This document shows positions 55,058 to 63,611 of a stretch of 64,000 nt of DNA, in pieces. The stretch's first letter is position 1. Each line of letters starts with the position of its first letter. This DNA is from Agrobacterium larrymoorei (GTDB taxonomy: Bacteria; Pseudomonadota; Alphaproteobacteria; Rhizobiales; Rhizobiaceae), in NCBI RefSeq assembly GCF_005145045.1, contig NZ_CP039691.1, positions 2,182,001-2,246,000 on the forward strand. The letters are read 5' to 3'. The position numbers were made by a program, and so were the translations under genes. The notes beneath the pieces were generated by a model. That model had not been told where the DNA came from. It was given only the letters and a program-made list of their open reading frames with translations, and ran no database searches.

Positions 55058-55165
55058 ATGACAGCGACAATCCCCCAGCACACCTATGACCGCCTCGAGA
55101 ACGAGTGGCGGCAGATGCGCGAAGTCGGCGCTCAGCCAAAGCCTTCGCAGTCTCCGAAGAAGTAA
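55058..55165 (+). CDS. 35-residue hypothetical protein
   Basis: Starts at ATG 55058 with a strong AGGAGG, six bases spacing, and ends at TAA 55163-55165. Sequence is hydrophilic, 'MTATIPQHTYDRLENEWRQM' then a Pro/Ser/Lys tail. It is followed by a good terminator. The N-terminal helix resembles the start of many small rhizobial proteins, but no function can be assigned. It is on the strand opposite to the GTA genes. Confidence 0.55.
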   Translation: MTATIPQHTYDRLENEWRQMREVGAQPKPSQSPKK

Positions 55166-55208
55166 CCGTCGCAACCACGGCATGATGCCGCCAGTTCCGA
55201 CATGAAAA

Positions 55209-55248
55209 TCGCCCGTGATGTGCCGCAAGGCGTATCGCGGGCGTTTTT
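55209..55248 (+). terminator. Rho-independent terminator
   Basis: CGCCCGTGAT (from 55210) pairs with ATCGCGGGCG (ending 55243, one T-G pair and one mismatch) around an inner GCC / GGC pairing, followed by TTTTTAT. It closes the 35-residue gene. Confidence 0.75.
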
Positions 55249-55308
55249 ATAGCGTGGACATATTAGGTATTGTGCGTCCAGCAAGCAGGATACGCCATAA
55301 GCGCGACA

Positions 55309-55737
55309 TCACCCCCGCTTCGTAAGGCTGACCATGCCCTTTTGAACCATCTCAATCACTTGCGACAGGACATGTTCGAAGAACTCCTGCGGAAGAATGC
55401 CATAATCCACTCTCGAAAAATCCGAAGGTAAAGGCCTGAGGTGCGGGCCGGGCCAGATGAACCGGTTTGTTTCACCAAGCCTTATATAGTTCCCGCCATC
55501 GTCCAGTCCACAGTGCCTGCAGATTTCGACGGGTATCTCGATGGAAAGATCCTCTTCACCAGGCTCCGGTGGTGAATGGGTAATCGGTATTACCGTCACC
55601 TGTCCGGTTTTTCTGGAAGACAGTATGATGGCGCATGGGCGATCCTTGTCGCCCTCCGTACGTCCGTCCAACTCTTGCTTGCGCCACAGATAATTATACC
55701 GAATAACGAGCCCAGGGACGGGTTCAGGCAGCGTCAC
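55309..55737 (-). CDS. PemK/MazF-like toxin
   Basis: A 142-residue protein with the PemK/MazF-fold opening 'PVPGLVIRYNYLWRKQELDGR', 'DRPCAIILSSRK' and 'VTVIPITHSPPEPG', as in toxins of this superfamily, followed by a divergent C-terminus ('NRFIWPGPHLRPLP'). Such toxins are mRNA endonucleases. It overlaps the upstream antitoxin by four bases, which supports the pairing. Confidence 0.75.
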   Translation of the reverse strand: MTLPEPVPGLVIRYNYLWRKQELDGRTEGDKDRPCAIILSSRKTGQVTVIPITHSPPEPGEEDLSIEIPVEICRHCGLDDGGNYIRLGETNRFIWPGPHLRPLPSDFSRVDYGILPQEFFEHVLSQVIEMVQKGMVSLTKRG

Positions 55738-55988
55738 TCAGATACCACGCCCCATTTGGTGTTTCGAAGTTCGGAAAGCGTCTCATCGTCGAACTCTTCA
55801 AAAGTCACGACTTCGCGTTCATTCTTTTTAAGCCGGAGATAATTCTCGAGTTCCTTCGCACTTAGATAGCCGCCAATCACGCGGTCATGAGATGTAACCT
55901 CGATGACACCGGCAGAATGCGCCTCGTCCTGATAGCGCGCGAAGCTCCGCGAAAACTTTGTCGCTGAAACCTGAAGAACATTCGCCAT
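55734..55988 (-). CDS. Phd/YefM-like antitoxin
   Basis: An 84-residue protein starting at ATG 55988 with AAGGAG. The N-terminal part 'VLQVSATKFSRSFARYQDEA' and 'VIEVTSHDRVIGGYLSAKELENY' is the Phd/YefM beta-hairpin and helix arrangement; the C-terminal acidic helix 'TFEEFDDETLSELRN' would bind the toxin. It is coupled to the PemK/MazF-like toxin at 55309-55737. Confidence 0.8.
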   Translation of the reverse strand: MANVLQVSATKFSRSFARYQDEAHSAGVIEVTSHDRVIGGYLSAKELENYLRLKKNEREVVTFEEFDDETLSELRNTKWGVVSE

Positions 55989-56172
55989 GTGATAAACTCC
56001 TTCCAGTGCAGCTTCCAAAATATCACCATTTCAGACATTTCACTAAGCCGCTTACTTAATGTGAAAAATACACAATTTACACATCATTGTCTACCTGACG
56101 CTTTGGTGGTTAGATAAAACAAACAAGCGTTATCCACTCAAAGTCAGCCGCACTTTCGGCATGCATAACGCC

Positions 56173-57594
56173 TCACATCCCCCTCACCCGCGGCTCCGCC
56201 ATCACCTCCATCGCCAAAGCCGTCAGCGCCCAGACCAGTGCGTCCAGCCGGTCCGGAGATCGTCCTGAGCTCAACCCATCCGGCCCGAAATCTGCCATCT
56301 GGTCTTCCAGCTTTTCAAACCGCCCGGCATGGCGCACCCGGCCCTGCTCGTAAAGTGCTGCCACGGGTTCGGCGCGGGTGAACTTGCCCCGGCTTGCCCG
56401 CACCATGGTCACGGGCAGGTTGGCGTCGATGCTTTTCAGCATCGCGTTCACCATCTCGCCGCCCTGGTTCACCTCGGCCACAACGCGGTCGGCGTCGAAG
56501 CGGCGATAGGCGGCCACCACGGCGCGGGCCCAGCCTGCCGGGGTCGCGCCTTCCACGGAGCAATCCGCCAGCACCCAGAACCGCCCGTCTATGCCGATGC
56601 CCGCCACCACGATACCGCAGCAGGAACCTTCGCCCGCGCCCGCTGGCGGGTCCACCGCCACAACGATGCGGGCCAGCGCTTCCGCACGCTCCGCAAATAT
56701 CGCCTCGATATCGGCCCGCTTCCACAGCGCGTCGTCGCGGTCGGCAATCAGTTCGCCGTCCAGTTCCTGCCGCCCCAGCCGCGTGCCGCCATAGCGGCGC
56801 ATCATGGCGTCGATGAAGCCGGGAGACAGGTTCTGCGCATTGTCATGCGTGCGCATCCGCACCACCCGGCTCGCAGAATCTGCCATCAGCGCCTTCAAGA
56901 GCGGTATCGGCCTCGGTGTCGTCGTAATCAGCTGTTGCGGCCATTCGCCCAGTCGCAGGCCAAATTGCAGCATGTCCCAGCATTCCTGCGCATGCTTCCA
57001 TTTTGCCAGCTCATCGGCCCAGGCATAATGAAACTGCGGCCCGCGCAGGCTTTCCGGGTCTTCGGAAGAAAATATCTGCGCCATCGCGCCGTTCGGCCAC
57101 ACCAGCCTGCGGCGCGACGCCTCGAATTCCGGTCTTCTGACCCGGGCGATCCGGCAAATACCGGAAACGCCGTCGATCATCACCTCGCGGGCATCTCCCA
57201 GCGTTTCGGCCACCAGCGCAATGCGCAGATCGGATTTTTCGCCAGCAGACGCAATTCTGTGCACCCATTCGGCACCCGCCCGCGTCTTGCCCGAACCGCG
57301 CCCGCCAATCAGCAGCCAGTTGCGCCATGCGCCTTCCGGCGGCTGCTGCGCAAGGCTGCCGATAATCCGCCAGTCGCGGTTCAGCCGCCAGACATGCTCT
57401 TTCAGATATCGCTCGGTCAATCGCGCAACCATGCCTCGCTCAATGTCCTGCCTGCGAATATCGGGCGCATCGGAACCCAGGTGGCACATGTCCGCCCGCG
57501 CCGCACTATTCAGTGCCTTTACCCGCCCTTTTCGCCGGAGATACACCGGCTTGAGCAAGGCATTGCGCGCTCGTTCGGCCTCGCTCGTCACCAT
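56173..57594 (-). CDS. GTA gp2-like large terminase
   Basis: A 473-residue packaging ATPase/nuclease. Walker A 'GGRGSGKT' is near residues 97-104, Walker B 'YAWADEL', and the nuclease domain has Asp in 'IVVAVDPPAG', acidic residues in 'DRVVAEVNQGGEM' and the C-terminal 'SPDRLDALVWALTAL'. GTA terminases fill heads with host DNA by headful packaging without sequence specificity. Its ATG overlaps the gp1 stop. Confidence 0.96.
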   Translation of the reverse strand: MVTSEAERARNALLKPVYLRRKGRVKALNSAARADMCHLGSDAPDIRRQDIERGMVARLTERYLKEHVWRLNRDWRIIGSLAQQPPEGAWRNWLLIGGRGSGKTRAGAEWVHRIASAGEKSDLRIALVAETLGDAREVMIDGVSGICRIARVRRPEFEASRRRLVWPNGAMAQIFSSEDPESLRGPQFHYAWADELAKWKHAQECWDMLQFGLRLGEWPQQLITTTPRPIPLLKALMADSASRVVRMRTHDNAQNLSPGFIDAMMRRYGGTRLGRQELDGELIADRDDALWKRADIEAIFAERAEALARIVVAVDPPAGAGEGSCCGIVVAGIGIDGRFWVLADCSVEGATPAGWARAVVAAYRRFDADRVVAEVNQGGEMVNAMLKSIDANLPVTMVRASRGKFTRAEPVAALYEQGRVRHAGRFEKLEDQMADFGPDGLSSGRSPDRLDALVWALTALAMEVMAEPRVRGM

Positions 57595-58121
57595 TACACG
57601 CCCGGCTCGCTCTCCGCCTGCGGCAACACACTGCCACTATCCGATTGACCGGCTGCAAGAAGCCGTGCACGCAGTTTCTGCTCCGCAAGCTGCTCGATCC
57701 GTTTTTCGAAGAAGGCAACGGCGTCCTCATAGCTCTTAGCTTCCGCCTCACTCTCGGCTGCGGCCTCGCGGTCTCGCGCCAATTGCCGTTGCAACGTGTC
57801 GATCTTTTCCAGCGTGCGAACGATCAGCGAAATCGCATCCGTCGCCGCCTTCACATCGGCCCGCGCCATCTTTCCCGCAGCCTCATCAGCCGCATCATCC
57901 AGCGCGGCACCCGCCCCTTCGCGAAGCTCGCGAAAGAAGCGAAACTGCTCACGCATCTCCGCCGTCATGTCATTCAGCAGCCGCCACAGCTCATCCGGCC
58001 CGTTTTCGGTCCCGGCATGCTGCGGCACCGCCTTCGTCTCCAGCGCCGCATCCGGCGCATAGACATAGCGCTCCGGCCACTCGCCAAAAAGCGATGGGTC
58101 GCATTCGATTATCGATGTCAT
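57594..58121 (-). CDS. GTA gp1-like small terminase
   Basis: A 175-residue largely helical protein in the place of GTA gp1, coupled to the large terminase by overlap. It has a coiled-coil stretch at residues ~85-155 ('ISLIVRTLEKIDTLQRQLARDRE', 'YEDAVAFFEKRIEQLAEQK'). In RcGTA, gp1 is the small terminase, so the role is recruitment of the packaging motor. ATG 58121 has AGGA upstream. The gene appears to be the first of the cluster. Confidence 0.82.
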   Translation of the reverse strand: MTSIIECDPSLFGEWPERYVYAPDAALETKAVPQHAGTENGPDELWRLLNDMTAEMREQFRFFRELREGAGAALDDAADEAAGKMARADVKAATDAISLIVRTLEKIDTLQRQLARDREAAAESEAEAKSYEDAVAFFEKRIEQLAEQKLRARLLAAGQSDSGSVLPQAESEPGV

Positions 58122-58150
58122 GGTGTTTCCTGCGTATCAGGCAGGATAGC

Positions 58151-58442
58151 GCGGCGCGCCTTATCTCTCCCCAATCTCATCAAGGGGAGTGGGAGAGAAA
58201 GCAATTCAAGATCTTAGCCAGAGGCTAAGGGCTAGAAATCGCAAGTGAGAGGTTCATTAAGGGCATTGTGCGCATCCAGACACTCCGCCGTCATCCTCGG
58301 GCTTGACCCGAGGATCCACGCCAACGCCGCCTTGCCCAATTGTGAGCAAGCCTAACCCCTCACCTGAAAAATCTATGCCTTAGCTGAAGCTAAGATCATG
58401 ATTTTTCTTCCTCTCCCACAAAGGGAGAGGTACCAAGCCGCC
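58151..58442. repeat. MITE-like palindromic repeat, copy 3 (upstream of gp1), with a nested repeat
   Basis: Same element as 43516-43710 and 51622-51835, here ~290 bp. It contains a nested palindrome CGTCATCCTCGGGCTTGACC / GACCCGAGGATCC at about 58290-58320. It lies directly upstream of gp1, where the GTA promoter should be. The remaining gap to 58626 shows no gene. Confidence 0.8.
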
Positions 58443-58626
58443 ACGTCGGCGACCTCAGTCACCGCTGCCACCCGCACTTTTCCGACTATGCCATAACCCT
58501 ATCAAACCACCGTCACGCCGTCAAGGATTATTTTCCTATTCACCTCAAAAAATATTCCGCAGATTTCTTTCCACTGTCACCCGGCTCATACTACACTCAC
58601 CTCCAAAGCAGAGGGGGGATGAAAAC

Positions 58627-60294
58627 ATGCCATTAAGGTGGATCAGGCGTTTGGTCGTGCCGCTGTCCAGCACCGGCATCGTGTTCGGCACGGTGCTGTT
58701 CTGCGCCTCCCTCACCCCGTCGCTCCTGCCGCGCACCTTTGTCATGCAAGGCGTTTTGTGCGGTTTTTCCTTTGCCATCGGTTATCTCATCGGTGTTTTG
58801 CTGAAGGAGGTTTACCTTTATCTCGGCCTGCCCCACCTTTCGCGGCATGACAGGCGCGGCATGCGCTTCCTCGTGACGCTGGCGGCAATTGTTGCCGCCG
58901 TCGGCTTTCTCTGGCAGGCGGCAACCTGGCAGAATTCCATTCGCGTGTTGATGGAGCTCGACCCGCTGGATAGCGGACACCCGTTCAGAACCGGCGCAAT
59001 CGCCATCGTGGTTGCCGCTCTTCTCATTGGTATCACACGGTTTTTCCAGCTCGTGCGCAAGCTTTTCGCACTGCGCAGCCGCCGCTTTCTGCCTCGCAGG
59101 CTGGCCAATGTGGTGGGCATTTTCGCAGCTGTGGCGCTTGCCTGGATGCTGGTCAACGGCCTGATTTTCGATATCGGTTTGCGCTTTGCCGATAGCTCGC
59201 TGAAACAGGTGGATAGCCTCATAGAGCCGGATGTGCCGCGCCCTTCCGACCCCTTGAAGACCGGCAGCGAAGCCTCGTTGATGACGTGGGAATCGCTCGG
59301 TCGCCGTGGCCGGGAATTCGTCGCAACCGGCCCTACCGCAAGCGAAATTTCCGCCTTTACACACCGCCAGGCCATGGAGCCGATCCGCGTCTATGCCGGT
59401 CTCAATTCCGCTGAAACGCCTGCTGCCCGCGCAAAACTTGCGCTGGAAGAGTTGAAGCGCGCCGGTGGTTTCCAGCGCAAGACACTGCTGGTCGTCGTCC
59501 CCACCGGCACCGGCTGGATAGACCCGGAAGCGCTTGATACGGTTGAATATTTACACAGTGGAGACATCGCCAGCGTCGCCGTGCAATATTCCTATCTCTC
59601 AAGCTGGATCGCCCTTTTGACAGAGCCGGATTATGGCGTGGAAACCGCCCGCGCCCTGTTCGAGGAAATCTACGGTTACTGGACGACGCTGCCGAAGGAA
59701 AGCCGCCCGAAACTCTATCTCCACGGCCTCAGCCTCGGCGCGCTGAACAGCCAGAAATCCTCCGATCTTTACGATGTTCTGGCAGATCCATTCCAAGGCG
59801 CGTTGTGGAGCGGCCCGCCCTTTTCCAGCCCCACATGGCGCATGGCAACCAATGGCCGCCTGCCCGGCACGCCGCAATGGCTGCCAAAATTCCGCGATAG
59901 CTCGGTCATCCGCTTTGCCGATCAATATCAGAATGCTACCATGCCCAACGTGCCATGGGGCCCGATGCGCATCGTTTACCTGCAATATGCCAGCGACCCG
60001 ATCACCTTTTTCGAGACCTCGTCCCTATACCGTCGCCCGCAATGGATGAACCAGCCGCGCGGTCGCGATGTCTCAACCTCCTTCCGCTGGTTCCCCGTCG
60101 TCACATCCCTGCAACTGGCGCTGGATGTCGCAGCCGCGACCACCGCCCCCATGGGCTATGGCCACGTCTACGCGCCTGAACATTATATCGATGCGTGGAT
60201 GGAAGTAACCGCGCCGGAAGGCTGGAATGCTGAAGAGTTACAACGCCTGAAGATGTTCTTCAAAGCAAAGCGAGGCAGCACGGACCCCGCTTGA
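58627..60294 (+). CDS. Membrane alpha/beta-hydrolase (Abhydrolase_9 type)
   Basis: A 555-residue protein. The N-terminal ~190 residues carry five hydrophobic segments, and the C-terminal ~310 residues an alpha/beta-hydrolase domain of the PF10081 type. The nucleophile elbow is 'HGLSLGALNS' with S369 in GLSLG; 'LLVVVPTGTGWIDPEA' and 'MGYGHVYAPEHYIDAWMEVT' are family blocks, the latter carrying the likely catalytic His. Substrate unknown; the family is membrane-bound and often annotated as putative lipase/esterase. Confidence 0.85.
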   Translation: MPLRWIRRLVVPLSSTGIVFGTVLFCASLTPSLLPRTFVMQGVLCGFSFAIGYLIGVLLKEVYLYLGLPHLSRHDRRGMRFLVTLAAIVAAVGFLWQAATWQNSIRVLMELDPLDSGHPFRTGAIAIVVAALLIGITRFFQLVRKLFALRSRRFLPRRLANVVGIFAAVALAWMLVNGLIFDIGLRFADSSLKQVDSLIEPDVPRPSDPLKTGSEASLMTWESLGRRGREFVATGPTASEISAFTHRQAMEPIRVYAGLNSAETPAARAKLALEELKRAGGFQRKTLLVVVPTGTGWIDPEALDTVEYLHSGDIASVAVQYSYLSSWIALLTEPDYGVETARALFEEIYGYWTTLPKESRPKLYLHGLSLGALNSQKSSDLYDVLADPFQGALWSGPPFSSPTWRMATNGRLPGTPQWLPKFRDSSVIRFADQYQNATMPNVPWGPMRIVYLQYASDPITFFETSSLYRRPQWMNQPRGRDVSTSFRWFPVVTSLQLALDVAAATTAPMGYGHVYAPEHYIDAWMEVTAPEGWNAEELQRLKMFFKAKRGSTDPA

Positions 60295-60302
60295 GACAGC
60301 AA

Positions 60303-60336
60303 AATGGCGCTTCCTTACTTAAAAGAAAGCGCCATT
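60303..60336. terminator. Bidirectional terminator
   Basis: Perfect 10-bp stem AATGGCGCTT (60303-60312) / AAGCGCCATT (60327-60336) with A- and T-rich flanks on both sides. It lies between the converging hydrolase and the acidic small gene, so it can serve both. Confidence 0.75.
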
Positions 60337-60341
60337 GAAAC

Positions 60342-60590
60342 TTACACTTCGTCGAATGCTCCGCCTTCACGCGATGGATTGCGGTTGATCACACGTTCTT
60401 CCGCATCATCCGGCAAGGCTTCGTCGCTTTCCTGATAGGCGTCGTCTTCCGTCTCGGCCTCTTCCTCTTCAAGCTCGTGCTCGAATTCCTGAGGAATTTC
60501 GCCCTTCGCGGGAAGCTCCTCTACATCAAGGCCCGTTACGGCATTGTCCAGAGCATCTTCGCTTTCGAGTAGTGGTTCGCGCGGGTCCAT
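60342..60590 (-). CDS. Small highly acidic hypothetical protein
   Basis: An 82-residue protein starting at ATG 60590 with GGAGGAG at good spacing. It is strongly acidic with a run of Glu in the middle ('EFEHELEEEEAETEDDAYQE') and ends 'NRNPSREGGAFDEV'. It has no membrane segment and is probably disordered. Function unknown. Confidence 0.6.
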   Translation of the reverse strand: MDPREPLLESEDALDNAVTGLDVEELPAKGEIPQEFEHELEEEEAETEDDAYQESDEALPDDAEERVINRNPSREGGAFDEV

Positions 60591-60622
60591 TTCAATCTCC
60601 TCCGCTGAAAAATGCAGTAATA

Positions 60623-60793
60623 TCAAGCCTGTGTGGTGGTGATGACGATCATCGCCATGTAGATGACAAAGGCCAGCATGCCGATGCCCGCAATCGCAAG
60701 AACGATGCTTTTTCCGGCTCTGTGCTTCTGGCCCTTGTTCTCATTGGCCTGCGTCGGAAAATGAACGGGATCGGTTTCCTGTATCTTCGTCAT
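60623..60793 (-). CDS. Small single-span membrane protein
   Basis: A 56-residue protein starting at ATG 60793 with AAGGA seven bases upstream; the ATG at 60820 lacks a site. The N-terminal half is polar ('ETDPVHFPTQANENKGQKHR') and the C-terminal half one membrane span ('SIVLAIAGIGMLAFVIYMAM'). Function unknown; possibly co-transcribed with the acidic ORF. Confidence 0.6.
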   Translation of the reverse strand: MTKIQETDPVHFPTQANENKGQKHRAGKSIVLAIAGIGMLAFVIYMAMIVITTTQA

Positions 60794-60857
60794 CTGGTCG
60801 TCCTTGGTAAATGTCTCCATTCAACAACGGCGCCACGGGTGCAAAGGTTCCTGCGTT

Positions 60858-62588
60858 TTACTGCTTCAGGCTCCACACGGTCGCGTGAGCCACGCCGCCT
60901 TCTATGGATTTCAGATGAGCCGCGCGCACCGGCTCGAAGCTGCCAAGGCGCTTGGTTCCCACATAGCGGCCATGGTCCGCAAACACCTCTATGGACCCGT
61001 AATCGATGAAGATTCGCAGCCGAAAAGGCCGCGCGCCCTCGGAAATATAGCGAGGAGACGGCCCCTCGCGACCGTCCTCATGGCGGATCCACAGGCCCGT
61101 TTCATCGCACACCACACCAAGCCGAATGTCGGGATGGTCCAGTTCCAGCTCGAAGGGAAGACCCGGCTTGGTCAGTTCGAACAGCAGTTCCACCGCCCCT
61201 GTCGAAAGTTCCACCCGCTCTCCCGCCGCCAGTCGCGTCCTGTCCAGAATGCGGTGGCGAAGACTTTCCGCAGCCCCAATCGGTGGCGTCAGCAGCGCGC
61301 CGTGGGAGAAATGCAGGCGGCGCGGCAGGGTCATCGCGGTCGGGAAATCGATCTCCGGCGTCGCATCCGCCCAGTTTGCCAGCCAGCCGATGCCGACGAT
61401 GGTATCGCCATCCTGAAAGGCCTGAAACGCATAATTATCCGTGCCGAAATCCAGCTCCTGCCCAAATTCCTTGATGAATTTCTTGCCGTCGAACCAGCCC
61501 ACATCCGCCATGGTCAGGTTCTTGCGGCCCGTGGCTGGGTCTTCCGAATGCATCAGGCCATAGAGCAACACCCAGCGGGTGGAGCGCGCATTGGCCGGGC
61601 CATCCAGCGGCAGCAGACAGGGGCACTCTATCGCGGTCGTCTTGTAACGTGTTTCCACCCAAAGCTTGCCCACATAGGTCCAGCCGGAAGCGGCGGTCGG
61701 GTCCTGCGTTTCGTAGAGCAGAATAACCCCGCCATTATCGCTCTGGCTGCCCAGCAGCATTTTCCACAGCCCGTCCGGCCCGCGCACAACATAAGGATCG
61801 CGGAAATCCGGCGTCAGCCCTTGGCCATCGGGCCTGTTTCCCAGCACGACCTCTGCCTGGCCCGCCATGATGAGATCGGAGGATGTGGCCGTCAGCTGTA
61901 TCTGCTGTTCCGGCACCCGGTCCTGCACCTGCTCGGTGAAAAACACACGGATACCCGTGCCTTCCACCAGCGGAATGGTGGAGCCGGAATAGGCCCCGCC
62001 GCGCTTATCCGGCCTCGTCGTCAGGTCTTCGGAAGGAAACAGAAAAATCGGCAAATGCCGCCAGCGCAGGTAATCCGAAGACACCGCGTGGCCCCAATGC
62101 ATGGTGTTCCAGCGCAGCCCATGCGAATAATGCTGGTAGAAAAGATGCGGCCTGCCCTCGAAACGCCCGAAGCCATTTGGATCGTTCATCCAGCCGAAAG
62201 GCGGGCGGAAATGGTAGCTATCCGGCAAATCCGGCGCGGCATTATCCGGCTTAGTGTGAACCACCGTAATGCCGGTTTCCAGCACATCCGAAGCAATAAA
62301 CCAGTAGATGACAGAGACCGCAGTCGTCACCGTGTCATAGGAAAGCTCCACACGTCCGCCGCCGAAAACGTGGTAGATGCGGAAGCTGTATTCCTCCACA
62401 TTGGTCGTGGAAACCTCACCAAACTTGCCATTGGCATTGGAAAAGGACACCGACCCCGGCTCCTCCGGCCTCTTCGCCTTCAGCCAGACGTGAAACGTGG
62501 CATTGACCGGAAGATCGGTCTGAATGGTGCGAATTGCGCTTTCAATCTCTTTGGAGGAAATCTCTGAGGGCAAGGCGGTGTCATTCAT
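60858..62588 (-). CDS. Glycoside hydrolase family 32 (sucrose/fructan hydrolase)
   Basis: A 576-residue GH32 enzyme. ATG 62588 has AAAGGA upstream. Residues 1-~125 form an extra N-terminal beta domain not present in the simplest invertases. The five-bladed propeller starts with 'WMNDPNG' (nucleophile D136), then 'GAYSGS', 'DFRDPYVV' (transition-state Asp) and 'ECPCLLPL' (acid/base Glu). The C-terminal beta-sandwich ends 'EVFADHGRYVGTK'. It hydrolyses beta-fructosides such as sucrose, levan or inulin; no signal peptide is seen, so action is likely cytoplasmic. No transporter is adjacent. Confidence 0.9.
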   Translation of the reverse strand: MNDTALPSEISSKEIESAIRTIQTDLPVNATFHVWLKAKRPEEPGSVSFSNANGKFGEVSTTNVEEYSFRIYHVFGGGRVELSYDTVTTAVSVIYWFIASDVLETGITVVHTKPDNAAPDLPDSYHFRPPFGWMNDPNGFGRFEGRPHLFYQHYSHGLRWNTMHWGHAVSSDYLRWRHLPIFLFPSEDLTTRPDKRGGAYSGSTIPLVEGTGIRVFFTEQVQDRVPEQQIQLTATSSDLIMAGQAEVVLGNRPDGQGLTPDFRDPYVVRGPDGLWKMLLGSQSDNGGVILLYETQDPTAASGWTYVGKLWVETRYKTTAIECPCLLPLDGPANARSTRWVLLYGLMHSEDPATGRKNLTMADVGWFDGKKFIKEFGQELDFGTDNYAFQAFQDGDTIVGIGWLANWADATPEIDFPTAMTLPRRLHFSHGALLTPPIGAAESLRHRILDRTRLAAGERVELSTGAVELLFELTKPGLPFELELDHPDIRLGVVCDETGLWIRHEDGREGPSPRYISEGARPFRLRIFIDYGSIEVFADHGRYVGTKRLGSFEPVRAAHLKSIEGGVAHATVWSLKQ

Positions 62589-62687
62589 CCCAATATCCTT
62601 TCTTTGCAAATCATTAGCTCAGAATAGGAATGAAAATGGCAGGTTAAAGTTCATCGCAACAAAGCTTTGCGGACGAGAAGGTTTACC

Positions 62688-63332
62688 TCACAAGTATGAC
62701 CTGCGCGCCGGGTCGAAAATGACCGGATAATCCCGCTCATCCAGAATATCCAGAAAACCGTCCAGCCCGTCGCGCTTGATGAAAGCGTATTCCGCATCCG
62801 AAATAAGATTGACCGTCAGAATATCGACCTTGTCCTTTTCCACGCGCAACGCATCGCTCAATTGCTGGTCCGTGCGGATGATCGGCGTGAGGAAAAGAAA
62901 TGTCTTGAACGGGCAGTCGGAAAGCGGCGCGCCCGGCATGGGAATGCGGTGCCCGAAGGCAACATAGGTGTCATCTATGAACGGAAACTGGGCCAGCCAG
63001 CGCAGGTTGGCAACGATCTCCGGCGTCGGTTCGCGCACATACCACATGAGTTCGGCCCGCGCCTCCACATCACGCTGGGCTGCGTCGTTGGCAAGGCGCA
63101 TCTTCCTGTCGCTCATGCCGTTGGTCAGCAGCACATAGCCTTCATTCACCGCCTCGGTCGGCGAGAAATCCCGCCCATAGGCTTCGATCACCACATCCTG
63201 ATCATCCTGTCCGCGAAACACATATTCCGGCTCTCCCAGAAAGGCGGCATAGGTCGCGCGCCGCTGCCTCTCCAATGCGCCCGGCTCCGATCTGGAGCCA
63301 ACGGAAATCATTCGCCTGATACTGGAAAACAT
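62688..63332 (-). CDS. Suppressor-of-fused (SUFU)-domain protein
   Basis: A 214-residue protein whose central part matches bacterial SUFU domains: 'VIEAYGRDFSPTEAVNEGYVLLTNGMSDRKM' with 'RAELMWYVREPT', 'VANLRWLAQFPFIDDTYVAFGH' and 'FKTFLFLTPI'. In bacteria such domains are often found as immunity proteins or of unknown role; no toxin is visible beside it. The start is uncertain: ATG 63332 is preferred, but 63440 would add 36 residues with a hydrophobic stretch. Confidence 0.75.
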   Translation of the reverse strand: MFSSIRRMISVGSRSEPGALERQRRATYAAFLGEPEYVFRGQDDQDVVIEAYGRDFSPTEAVNEGYVLLTNGMSDRKMRLANDAAQRDVEARAELMWYVREPTPEIVANLRWLAQFPFIDDTYVAFGHRIPMPGAPLSDCPFKTFLFLTPIIRTDQQLSDALRVEKDKVDILTVNLISDAEYAFIKRDGLDGFLDILDERDYPVIFDPARRSYL

Positions 63333-63475
63333 GAAAGGCAGACTTTCTTCGGAAAGATGCGCGCCTGGCAGCCCAAAGGCCTGCCGAACGGACGCCAATG
63401 CGGAAACCGCGCAGAAAAACGCTGCGCGACGGCTGAGCAAAAATCTATCGAATATCCGTCCCTCCTTCCGACCGG

Positions 63476-63512
63476 CAGCATCCCTCCAAAGACACTTTTT
63501 TGGGGGATATGC
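63476..63512. other. Stem-loop in the SUFU upstream region
   Basis: GCAGCATCCCTCCAAAG is partly complementary to TTTTGGGGGATATGCTGC, forming an imperfect hairpin between the SUFU gene and the divergent DUF2007 gene. Could be a regulatory dyad. Confidence 0.35.
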
Positions 63513-63611
63513 TGCACTTCCCCCGCCGACCTTCAGTTGTATTTATTGATGATTGATTGCATATTTTGTCAAATCAATTGTTTCAATGCTTGATCGTTTC
63601 AGGAATTACGC

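Noticed and set aside
43516..58442. CRISPR array
   Set aside because: The recurring palindromic repeats are few, long and widely spaced, with no regular spacers and no cas genes.
60804..62567. 587-codon antisense frame inside the GH32 gene
   Set aside because: Shadow frame; all GH32 catalytic motifs are on the minus strand.
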